DNA from: Syntrophomonadaceae bacterium
Lineage (GTDB): Bacteria > Bacillota > Syntrophomonadia > Syntrophomonadales > Syntrophomonadaceae
Length of the DNA stretch: 7,087 nt
Direction: 5' to 3'
Assembly: GCA_012840625.1 (NCBI GenBank)
Contig: DUSB01000155.1
Coordinates: forward strand, 1-7,087
This document shows positions 1 through 5,706 of the stretch, one piece after another (positions within the stretch are counted from its first letter, which is position 1; each line of letters begins with the position of its first letter). Under the pieces are notes generated by a model that did not search any database, was not told the DNA's origin, and worked only from the letters and a program-made list of their open reading frames with translations. A program made the position numbers and the translations under genes.

Positions 1-147
1 ATACTGCAGTGTACCATTGGTTGTTCCCATAATCGTTGCACCTTTTGTCCGATGTACAAAGATGAAAAATTTCGTATTCGCAGCCTGCAGGAAATCAAAG
101 CTGATATCAGGATGGCTAAAAGCCATTATGGAGATCTAAAAGATTAA
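1..147 (+). pseudogene. Truncated radical SAM protein, N-terminal fragment (5' end outside window)
   Basis: Frame 1 is open from the window edge to a TAA at 145-147 and gives 48 residues. They contain a cysteine cluster, CTIGCSHNRCTFCPMYK, followed by FRIRSLQEI. This is the iron-sulfur binding signature of a radical SAM family related to COG1032 proteins, which cleave S-adenosylmethionine with a 4Fe-4S cluster. The last three cysteines are spaced C-x4-C-x2-C, which I recall as usual for this subgroup rather than the textbook C-x3-C-x2-C. Family members run to roughly 280-300 residues, but here the frame ends just after the first helix following the cluster (DIRMAKSHYGDLKD). The SAM-binding and barrel regions are absent, and no other frame downstream restores them. 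The fragment is therefore probably a decayed gene. An assembly or sequencing error is possible but would have to be large. The substrate is unknown. Confidence 0.6.
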
Positions 148-171
148 AGATGGTCTTTACCCATCTTTAAT
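143..171. terminator. Hairpin overlapping the radical SAM stop codon
   Basis: ATTAAAGATGG (143-153) pairs perfectly with CCATCTTTAAT (161-171) around a 7-nt loop. The TAA stop at 145-147 lies inside the left arm. There is no U-tract after the right arm on the + strand. Read on the - strand, the stem is followed by CTTTT, so the hairpin suits that direction better although no - strand gene precedes it. It could be a weak terminator or a relic of rearrangement. Confidence 0.4.
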
Positions 172-243
172 AAATCAGACCGAGAAAATTCAGGATTTAT
201 TTCGAGATTCACCTGTAAACACTTATCATAACTATTATAAATT

Positions 244-306
244 GATCTACTCCAGCCATTTGTCCCCATTATTTATGGATTTTATGGATGGAGCAGGTCT
301 TTTTTT
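244..306 (+). terminator. Intrinsic terminator after the radical SAM remnant
   Basis: The left arm GATCTACTCCAGCCAT (244-259) pairs with ATGGATGGAGCAGGTC (284-299). Of 16 positions, 13 are Watson-Crick pairs, one is G-U and two are mismatches. A 7-T run follows at 300-306. The hairpin plus U-tract on the + strand would end transcription coming from the radical SAM side and insulate the synthetase gene. Its survival indicates that the truncated gene upstream once had a normal 3' end here. Confidence 0.8.
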
Positions 307-337
307 ATGCCTATATCGCCATTATATTACAAATATT

Positions 338-367
338 TTGCTTATTAATACAAAAACGCAATATTAT
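338..367 (+). promoter_or_regulatory. Candidate sigma-A promoter of the acyl-CoA synthetase
   Basis: TTGCTT (338-343) serves as -35 and TATTAT (362-367, 5 of 6 matches to TATAAT) as -10, with an 18-bp spacer. Transcription would begin near 374, giving a leader of about 130 nt that includes the palindrome at 392-413. The -35 match is only partial, and the region is AT-rich, so chance matches are possible. Confidence 0.4.
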
Positions 368-391
368 AGCGTAAACAATCATAATTAGAGG

Positions 392-413
392 TTATCTATT
401 CGAGAACAGATAA
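392..413. promoter_or_regulatory. Near-perfect palindrome, candidate operator
   Basis: A 22-bp dyad has outer arms TTATCT (392-397) and AGATAA (408-413) and inner arms TTC (399-401) and GAA (404-406), so 18 of 22 positions are symmetric. It starts about 18 bp after the predicted transcription start of the synthetase gene. That is a typical place for a repressor such as a TetR- or FadR-type fatty-acid regulator. The regulator itself is not in the window, so that assignment is inference. Confidence 0.45.
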
Positions 414-507
414 TTGTCCATAATAAATAGGCATACGCACATTATTTATGATAATATATTACACAAAAGGATATTGACCACATTATTAATTTTAGGGGGT
501 ATAGAAT

Positions 508-2382
508 ATGGGAAAGCCGGTTCCAACGTCTAGTAGGGATTATGAAAAGGAGTTCGCGGCATATCTGGAAGAGAATAAAACACTTGCGTACGCAATGCTT
601 AAGAAAGCGGAAGAATTTGCCGATCTGGATTGTTTGATGCACAAAGTCAATGGAGAATGGGTGACCATAAAATGGAGGGATTTTGGGGAGCAGATACGCG
701 CCGTAGCCAAGGCACTTCTTGAAATGGACATCCTGGAGCCAGGTGAAATGGCCGGAATCTTCTCTCAAAACCGACCAGAATGGGCTATTGCCGATTTAGG
801 TATTCTTGCCATCCGCGGAGTATCAGTACCCATTTACGCAACCAATTCAGCAGAAGAAGCAGGATACATTGTTAATGATGCTGAAATCAAGATACTGTTT
901 GTTGGTGACCAGGATCAATATGATCGTGCCAAGAAGGTAAAGGCTGACAGCAAGTACCTTGAAAAAATCGTAGCCTTCGATCGGGATATTAAAATCGAGG
1001 GCGATGACAGCATGTATTTTGATGAACTGCTTGAAATGGGGCGTAAGGCTCCACAGGAAGAAAAGCTGCAGGAGCGGTTGAATAATGTAGATCCTAATGA
1101 TCCCCTGACGCTGATATATACCTCAGGAACGACAGGTGCTCCCAAAGGTGCCGTTCATACTCACTATAGTTTTATGAGCGGAATTTTTCCGTCACTAATA
1201 CGACTTCCTGAAGCCGGTCCCGGGATGGTGTCGCTTGCGATCTTACCTCTTACCCATGTGTTTGAGCGGATGTGGTCATACGGATGTATGTTGGTAGGGG
1301 TTTGCATTGCGTATTGTCCGGATCCCCAACAATTTGTGGAGGTTATGGCGGACATTAAACCTCACTACTTAACCAGTGTTCCACGGATCTGGGAAAAGGT
1401 ATACGGTACCATAAACGCAGGCTTAAAGACTGCATCACCTATGAAGGCCAAGATGTTTCACTGGGCGGAACGGGTTGGTATCGAAGCATATCGCAACAAA
1501 ATGGAAAACAAGCGATCAAGTCTGTGGCTGCGTATGCAGCATTCACTGGCAGACGCACTGGTAATGAAACAAGTACGGCAGACATTGGGAACAGAACGCT
1601 GTGTTGTGTACCATGTTGGTGGGTCTGCTATGGCCAAGGAAATAAACGAGTTTTTCCTGGCTTTTGGTATTAACCTTATCCAGGGATACGGTTTAACCGA
1701 GTTTTTCCCGGTATGTGTGGGTTTTGGGGACAATGGTAAACCAGGACTTTGTGGTCCCATGCTTCCGATGTGTGATGCTAGAATATCTGATGAGGGCGAA
1801 ATACAGGTCAAAGGCAATATGTGTATGGCAGGTTACTATAAGAAACCCAAGGAAACGGCTGAATGTTTTACCGAAGATGGCTGGTTTAAAACCGAAGATG
1901 TGGGCGAATTAATTACTGAAGAGAAAAATGGCGAAACCCTTACCTATATTAAAGTAACCGATCGTCTTAAAGATCTCATTATTACGGCTGGCGGAAAAAA
2001 CATATCCCCACAGCAGATCGAAATGCTATTCGGTGAAGAGCTGTTTATTGAGCAGTTTGTTGTTGTCGGCGATGGTAGAAAATTTGTCTCCGCTCTCGTA
2101 GTTCCCAATTTCGCTACACTGGAAGACTACTGCAACAAAAACGGTATTAAGTTTAATTCACATAAAGATCTGGTGCGCAACCCACAAGTAATTAAACTCT
2201 ATGAGGATATCATTGAGGAGTACACTAAATCACTTGGTCGCGTTGAAAAAATTAAAAAGTTTGCTCTGCTGGAGAAAGAGCTAACCCAGGAGGACGGAGA
2301 ATTAACCCCAACTTTGAAGGTGAAACGGAAAAAAGTTCAAGAAAAATACCGTGATATAATTGACGAGATGTATGTAGATTAG
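508..2382 (+). CDS. Long-chain fatty acyl-CoA synthetase (AMP-forming)
   Basis: This is a complete 624-residue member of the ANL adenylating superfamily, closest in style to the COG1022 (FadD15/ACSL-like) long-chain group. It would convert a fatty acid, ATP and CoA to acyl-CoA, AMP and PPi in the cytoplasm or at the inner membrane face. Visible motifs are the P-loop YTSGTTGAPKG (204-214), LPLTHVFERM (247-255), GYGLTE (393-398), GWFKTEDVG (458-466), the hinge DRLKDLIITAGGKN (485-498) and GDGRKFVSALVVPN (521-534). The likely catalytic lysine is K604 in LTPTLKVKR. The A7 motif reads TED where TGD is usual, but its ribose-binding aspartate (D464) is kept. The ATG start is preceded by AGGGGG at 494-499 with an 8-nt gap. 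The gene stands alone between its own promoter candidate and a strong terminator. The family is secure, but the chain-length preference is inferred. Confidence 0.93.
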   Translation: MGKPVPTSSRDYEKEFAAYLEENKTLAYAMLKKAEEFADLDCLMHKVNGEWVTIKWRDFGEQIRAVAKALLEMDILEPGEMAGIFSQNRPEWAIADLGILAIRGVSVPIYATNSAEEAGYIVNDAEIKILFVGDQDQYDRAKKVKADSKYLEKIVAFDRDIKIEGDDSMYFDELLEMGRKAPQEEKLQERLNNVDPNDPLTLIYTSGTTGAPKGAVHTHYSFMSGIFPSLIRLPEAGPGMVSLAILPLTHVFERMWSYGCMLVGVCIAYCPDPQQFVEVMADIKPHYLTSVPRIWEKVYGTINAGLKTASPMKAKMFHWAERVGIEAYRNKMENKRSSLWLRMQHSLADALVMKQVRQTLGTERCVVYHVGGSAMAKEINEFFLAFGINLIQGYGLTEFFPVCVGFGDNGKPGLCGPMLPMCDARISDEGEIQVKGNMCMAGYYKKPKETAECFTEDGWFKTEDVGELITEEKNGETLTYIKVTDRLKDLIITAGGKNISPQQIEMLFGEELFIEQFVVVGDGRKFVSALVVPNFATLEDYCNKNGIKFNSHKDLVRNPQVIKLYEDIIEEYTKSLGRVEKIKKFALLEKELTQEDGELTPTLKVKRKKVQEKYRDIIDEMYVD

Positions 2383-2455
2383 AAAGTAGAGATTGTATTG
2401 TGTTTTTAACATTTTAAGAGACAGGTACTAGGCGAACTTATAGCATTTTCATGCT

Positions 2456-2487
2456 AATGGCTCCGGGAAAAACCCGGAGCCATTTTT
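2456..2487 (+). terminator. Strong intrinsic terminator of the acyl-CoA synthetase
   Basis: The 12-bp stem AATGGCTCCGGG (2456-2467) pairs perfectly with CCCGGAGCCATT (2473-2484) around an AAAAA loop. The U-tract TTTTT runs from 2483 to 2487 and overlaps the stem base. It lies about 75 nt after the stop codon. The reverse strand lacks a U-tract, so it works in one direction. Confidence 0.93.
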
Positions 2488-2700
2488 GACGTTTTTTACA
2501 GCAAAAAATCAGAAAAATTCTTTTTCAACGATAAACTTAAACAGCTGCAGGTGGGCTGATATAACGATATAACCACATTAAGACAGTTCTTTTTCACTGC
2601 TGCTAAACATGGCTTGCCTATTTTGGTCGGCGTATACTCAAATATTTTGGAATGCGAAACAACTGGGACTGCATCGTCTGTCATAAATCTTTATGCTGAG
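2485..2700 (+). pseudogene. Possible decayed ORF of unknown family
   Basis: One + frame (codons in phase with 2545) reads protein-like sequence broken by a TGA at 2557-2559. It runs FFFNDKLKQLQVG, then the stop, then YNDITTLRQFFF, TAAKHGLPILVGVYSNILE, and on to about TASSVINLYAET. The hydrophobic run before SNILE and the codon choice look like real protein, but there is no start codon or ribosome binding site. The frame also runs on through the following hairpin instead of stopping before it. I do not recognise the family. The stretch sits between two terminators, which is consistent with a former separate gene. The 62-residue ORF on the opposite strand (2496-2684) has no recognisable content and is less likely. 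Confidence is low. Confidence 0.25.
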
Positions 2701-2707
2701 ACAAAGA

Positions 2708-2752
2708 CGAGCATGGCTCCACTTCAGGTGGTGCCATGCTCGCAGAGTTTTT
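2708..2752. terminator. Strong two-part hairpin terminator between convergent units
   Basis: CGAGCATGGC (2708-2717) pairs perfectly with GCCATGCTCG (2733-2742). After one T-T mismatch, CCAC (2719-2722) pairs with GTGG (2728-2731) around a TTCAG loop. On the + strand TTTTT follows at 2748-2752. On the - strand the stem is followed by TCTTTGTCTC. It lies about 33 nt beyond the stop of the crotonase gene, so it probably ends that transcript. It may act in both directions. Confidence 0.8.
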
Positions 2753-2775
2753 CAGGGTTTATTTAACTTACATAA

Positions 2776-3534
2776 TTATGTAAGCGGTGTAAACATAAAG
2801 ATAGGTGCTTTGCCTTCTTTTTCTGCATCAGGATTAACATCAAAGTAGGCAGGATCTTCATTTTCCATCTTATCAATGATATGTTTGTAGGTTCTTCTTT
2901 TCATCTCGGCCAGAGTTGTTCTGGATTTATTAAAGGTTCTGGCGAAAGCAACTGCTTCTTCTACAGTTTGTTCTGCATTATCGCAGGCCTTAATTATTAC
3001 ATTATGTTTTTCAAGTTCTGCCGCAGTGATTCTTTCCCCTGACCATTTCATTCTAACGAAGAGATGGTAGGGCATAATACGCTTCATCCATTCAATCATG
3101 GACGGGGCAAACTGGATACCGAGATCAACTTCAGGAAAACAGAAATACCCCCTATCAGATCTCATAAATCTAAAGTCGCAAGCCCCAGCAAGCATGGCTC
3201 CATTACCAAAAGCATGACCTGTAATAGCTGCAATAGTAGGAACCGGAGCCATTAGCATAGAAGCAAAAACCTCACTTTGTCGATACAACCAATCACTGAT
3301 ACTCTGATAGTCTTTTTTCTTCTGTGCCTTCATCATCCATTCCACGTCAACACCCAAACAGAAGTTTTTCGGATCACTTGAAGTAAGCACGATAGCTTTG
3401 ATTTCAGGATCAGCTATAATGTCTGAGTATGTGGAGAGCATAGCTTCAGCCCACTCAGGATTATGCCTATTTTCTCCGTTGTTCATTATCATTTTAGCAA
3501 CCGTGCCATCTTTTTCCCATTTTACTATAGCCAT
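2776..3534 (-). CDS. Enoyl-CoA hydratase/isomerase family protein, probably an enoyl-CoA isomerase
   Basis: This is a complete 252-residue crotonase-fold protein, the usual length for the family, acting on acyl-CoA thioesters in the cytoplasm. The first oxyanion-hole segment is FCLGVDVEW (58-66) and the second is GHAFGNGAMLAGACD (106-120). In crotonase-type hydratases two glutamates act (Glu144 and Glu164 in the rat enzyme). Here the Glu144 position is M114, while the Glu164 position is kept as E135 in FPEVDLG (133-139). MRSDRG (124-129) just before it resembles plant and ECI-type delta3-delta2-enoyl-CoA isomerases, which use a single glutamate. I therefore favour double-bond isomerisation over hydration. 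The ATG is preceded by AAGGAGG (3539-3545) with a 4-nt gap. The gene is divergent from the acyl-CoA dehydrogenase across 328 bp, a pairing that suits oxidation of unsaturated acids. The fold is certain and the exact reaction is not. Confidence 0.9.
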   Translation of the reverse strand: MAIVKWEKDGTVAKMIMNNGENRHNPEWAEAMLSTYSDIIADPEIKAIVLTSSDPKNFCLGVDVEWMMKAQKKKDYQSISDWLYRQSEVFASMLMAPVPTIAAITGHAFGNGAMLAGACDFRFMRSDRGYFCFPEVDLGIQFAPSMIEWMKRIMPYHLFVRMKWSGERITAAELEKHNVIIKACDNAEQTVEEAVAFARTFNKSRTTLAEMKRRTYKHIIDKMENEDPAYFDVNPDAEKEGKAPIFMFTPLT

Positions 3535-3797
3535 ATTTCCTCCTTATAAATTAAAATATTTGTATCAGCTTGGCAGCCAATACTTTTGATTGATTCCGGC
3601 TTTATACCTTTATACTATGTATATTAACGGGTATTATAATAATAAACTGAAAGGCTTATTTAGGAAGATCAGTTTTATGGTGCCGGATACTACATGATGA
3701 TTAAAATTCAAATTAAAAAGGTAGATATTGCTTTCTACTACAGTATAGCATAAACTATATTCCGAATAAATAATTTACGAGCAGTTTTTATTGTCTA

Positions 3798-3806
3798 TGA
3801 TATAAT
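3798..3806 (+). promoter_or_regulatory. Extended -10 promoter element of the acyl-CoA dehydrogenase
   Basis: TGATATAAT is a perfect extended -10 (TGn plus TATAAT, hexamer at 3801-3806), which can work without a good -35. None is visible at 16-18 bp upstream. Transcription would begin near 3813, about 50 nt before the ATG. Confidence 0.65.
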
Positions 3807-3817
3807 GACAGTAGATA

Positions 3818-3829
3818 ATTTTCGAAGAT
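3818..3829. promoter_or_regulatory. TTCGAA-centred dyad, candidate operator
   Basis: ATTTTCGAAGAT is symmetric at 10 of 12 positions and lies just after the predicted transcription start. A repressor bound here would block the dehydrogenase promoter. The palindrome at 392-413 also has a TTCGA core, but the two sites differ in arm spacing, so a shared regulator is only a possibility. Confidence 0.3.
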
Positions 3830-3862
3830 AAATAACGTAAACGAAAATTTAAGGAGGTTATT

Positions 3863-5578
3863 ATGAGTATTCTACTAAATCCTAAGAAGTACAGAGACAG
3901 AAACTATCCTGATGAAAGATCCAAGGAGATCATGTTGAAAACCATTCAGTGGTTCGAAGACAAAGGGTTGGCTAAACAGAAAGAGCAGTATCATGATAGA
4001 GAATTTTGTTCTGATTTTGCCGAGTTTGTAACCAAAGAGGGTATCTTCGAAACGCTCTTCCTGCCATCAGGCTATGGCTCTGATCCCAATCAATATTATA
4101 GCACGTACAGGATGTATGAGTTCTCAGAAATATGTGGATTCTATGGTGCAGCCTACTGGTATACTTATCACGTTTCAGCACTGGGTCTCAACCCGGTATT
4201 ACTGGGCGACAATGAAGAAGCAAAGCACATAGCGGCGCGGAAATTAAAAGATAATGCTCTATGTGCCTTCGGTCTATCTGAAAGAGAGCATGGCGCAGAC
4301 ATCTACGCATCAGAAATGACTCTCACTCCTCAAGGTGATGGAACTTATCTTGCTAACGGGAATAAATATTACATTGGTAATGGTAATGTTGCTAGTACAG
4401 TAAGCGTATTTGGCAAGATAGCCGATACAGGCGAGTATGTTTTCTTCGTAGTTGATTCAGCTCATCCAAACTATGAGTTAGTGAAAAACGTTATCGATTC
4501 CAACCAGCAGTTTGTGGCTGAATTCAATCTTCATGATTACCCGATTACAGAAAAAGAGATTCTTTCCCGAGGGGATAAAGCATGGGATGATATGCTCAAT
4601 ACCATTAATATTTGTAAATTTAACATCGGCTCAGGAGCTACAGGCATTGTAACCCATTCCTTCTACGAGTCGCTGAACCACGCTTATCATCGGAAATTAT
4701 ACGGTAATCGAGTTACCGATTTTCCGCACATTAAAAGGCTTTTCGTTGATTCCTGGCTTAGAATTATGGGCATGAAACTCTTTGGCCTCAGAGCAACAGA
4801 CTATATGAGGGTAGCAAACGAGAATGATAAGAGATATCTTCTGTATAATCCCATTATGAAAATGAAGGTTTCTCTGGAAGGCGAAAAGGTTCTCGAATAC
4901 CTCTTCGATATTATTGCAGCAAAAGGCTTTGAAAAAGATACCTATTTTGAGCAGGCAGTTACTGAGCTTAGAGGTTTTCCGAAGCTTGAAGGTACAGTGC
5001 ACGTTAATATGGCTCTGATAGCTAAATTGATTCCCAGTTATATGTTTATGCCGGCCGAATTTGAAGAGATCGGAAGAATCACTGATGATAGAAATGATGA
5101 ATACCTCTTCCGTCAAGGTCGGACTAGAGGCTATGCAAAAACGAAGTTCCATGACTTTAATATTGCTTATAATAGTGTGGCTCATCTGCCCAATGTTAAG
5201 GTTTATATGGAGCAAATTAAGGCCTACCAGGAATATCTTATCGCTTCAGGTAAAGGCCTAGCCAAACAGATGGAAGACTTTGATTATCTCCTGGCTGTTG
5301 GTGAACTATTTACCATGGTGGCTTATGGCCAGCTTATTATTGAAAGCGCCAAAATTGAGGGTATCAGTGATGAAGTCATGAACCAGATGTTTGATCGCTT
5401 TGTTAGAGACTTTTCCTCCTATGCGGTTGATCTTTATGGAAAACCGCTCAACACCGATGCTCAGCTTGAAAAGATTCAGAAGATGATTAAGCGACCAGTT
5501 CCCAATCAGGAAGAATTCGAAAAAGTTCTTAATGAAGAAGTTTATAGCCTGGTTGACGTTTACGAAATGAATCCTTAA
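3863..5578 (+). CDS. Large acyl-CoA dehydrogenase with C-terminal extension
   Basis: This is a complete 571-residue flavoprotein of the acyl-CoA dehydrogenase family. It would oxidise an acyl-CoA to the trans-2-enoyl-CoA and pass electrons to an electron-transfer flavoprotein. The N-terminal helical part spans roughly residues 30-130. The middle beta part carries GLSEREHGADIYASE (137-151) and NGNKYYIGNGNVAS (165-178). The C-terminal helical part starts near 250 with AYHRKLYG (274-281), and the probable catalytic base is E376 in KLEGTVHVN. About 170-180 further residues follow, with no recognised domain. Typical members have about 380 residues, so the architecture recalls VLCAD/ACAD9, although homology of the extension is unproven. 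Several FAD-site residues are atypical: GAD for GSD, and YIGN for WITN. AAGGAGG at 3851-3857 lies 5 nt before the ATG. The gene appears monocistronic, ending in the hairpin at 5611-5651. Family is certain and chain length is unknown. Confidence 0.92.
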   Translation: MSILLNPKKYRDRNYPDERSKEIMLKTIQWFEDKGLAKQKEQYHDREFCSDFAEFVTKEGIFETLFLPSGYGSDPNQYYSTYRMYEFSEICGFYGAAYWYTYHVSALGLNPVLLGDNEEAKHIAARKLKDNALCAFGLSEREHGADIYASEMTLTPQGDGTYLANGNKYYIGNGNVASTVSVFGKIADTGEYVFFVVDSAHPNYELVKNVIDSNQQFVAEFNLHDYPITEKEILSRGDKAWDDMLNTINICKFNIGSGATGIVTHSFYESLNHAYHRKLYGNRVTDFPHIKRLFVDSWLRIMGMKLFGLRATDYMRVANENDKRYLLYNPIMKMKVSLEGEKVLEYLFDIIAAKGFEKDTYFEQAVTELRGFPKLEGTVHVNMALIAKLIPSYMFMPAEFEEIGRITDDRNDEYLFRQGRTRGYAKTKFHDFNIAYNSVAHLPNVKVYMEQIKAYQEYLIASGKGLAKQMEDFDYLLAVGELFTMVAYGQLIIESAKIEGISDEVMNQMFDRFVRDFSSYAVDLYGKPLNTDAQLEKIQKMIKRPVPNQEEFEKVLNEEVYSLVDVYEMNP

Positions 5579-5610
5579 TGCTAATACTAATTATAAGTTA
5601 AAAACATTGA

Positions 5611-5651
5611 CCCCCTATGATAAGCGCTGTATAGCTATCATAGGGGGTTTT
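5611..5651. terminator. Probable bidirectional terminator between dehydrogenase and degV
   Basis: CCCCCTATGATA (5611-5622) pairs perfectly with TATCATAGGGGG (5636-5647) around a 13-nt loop, and TTTT follows at 5648-5651. On the - strand the stem is followed, after a few bases, by a run of five Ts (complement of 5600-5604). It lies 32 nt after the dehydrogenase stop and about 60 nt after the convergent degV stop, so it could serve both. Confidence 0.88.
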
Positions 5652-5706
5652 ATCCTATCTATTTTAATTTTACTATCATTTCATTAATAGAAATAGAAAA
5701 ACTAGC

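Larger units (their letters stand above)
148..507. other. 360-bp intergenic region before the acyl-CoA synthetase
   Basis: No supportable gene lies here. The stretch holds the right part of one hairpin, a good intrinsic terminator at 244-306, a candidate promoter at 338-367, a palindrome at 392-413 and the ribosome binding site at 494-499. Positions 172-243 and 414-493 are AT-rich, and I could not assign a function to them. Confidence 0.7.
2383..2775. other. 393-bp convergent intergenic region
   Basis: This lies between the 3' ends of the acyl-CoA synthetase (+) and the crotonase gene (-). It contains two strong hairpins (2456-2487 and 2708-2752) with a possible decayed ORF between them. Positions 2383-2455 show nothing recognisable. 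Confidence 0.7.
3535..3862. promoter_or_regulatory. Divergent control region between isomerase and dehydrogenase genes
   Basis: This region carries the ribosome binding sites of both genes, a good extended -10 for the dehydrogenase (3798-3806) and a small TTCGAA-centred dyad (3818-3829). A second, weaker promoter candidate for the dehydrogenase is TTGCTT (3728-3733) with TAAACT (3751-3756), 17 bp apart. On the - strand a TATAAT (complement of 3633-3638) could serve the isomerase gene, but I see no matching -35. No coding sequence is supported here. Confidence 0.6.

Noticed and set aside
130..170. Simple frameshift as the cause of the radical SAM truncation
   Set aside because: Shifting frame after GDLK gives RLKMVFTHL and then a stop within about ten codons; no frame downstream resembles the rest of the family, so one indel cannot explain it.
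244..306. T-box or other riboswitch before the acyl-CoA synthetase
   Set aside because: There is no T-box core sequence or conserved riboswitch element; the hairpin with T-run is explained as a plain terminator of the preceding gene and lies before the promoter candidate.
423..449. Inverted repeat ATAAATA/TATTTAT with 13-bp spacer before the synthetase
   Set aside because: Only 7 bp of pure A/T in an AT-rich leader; expected by chance.
442..768. 108-residue open frame on the - strand across the synthetase start region
   Set aside because: It overlaps the start and ribosome binding site of the synthetase gene and shows no protein-like motif.
1458..1817. 119-residue open frame on the - strand inside the acyl-CoA synthetase gene
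   Set aside because: Antisense to conserved synthetase motifs, with low-complexity Ser/Pro-rich content and no family signature.
3721..3738. Small hairpin GTAGA/TCTAC in the divergent region
   Set aside because: A 5-bp stem with an 8-nt loop is too weak to support as a regulatory structure.
4697..5215. 172-residue open frame on the - strand inside the acyl-CoA dehydrogenase gene
   Set aside because: It is fully antisense to a well-supported gene, has no recognisable motifs and no good ribosome binding site; it is a by-product of the + strand codon pattern.
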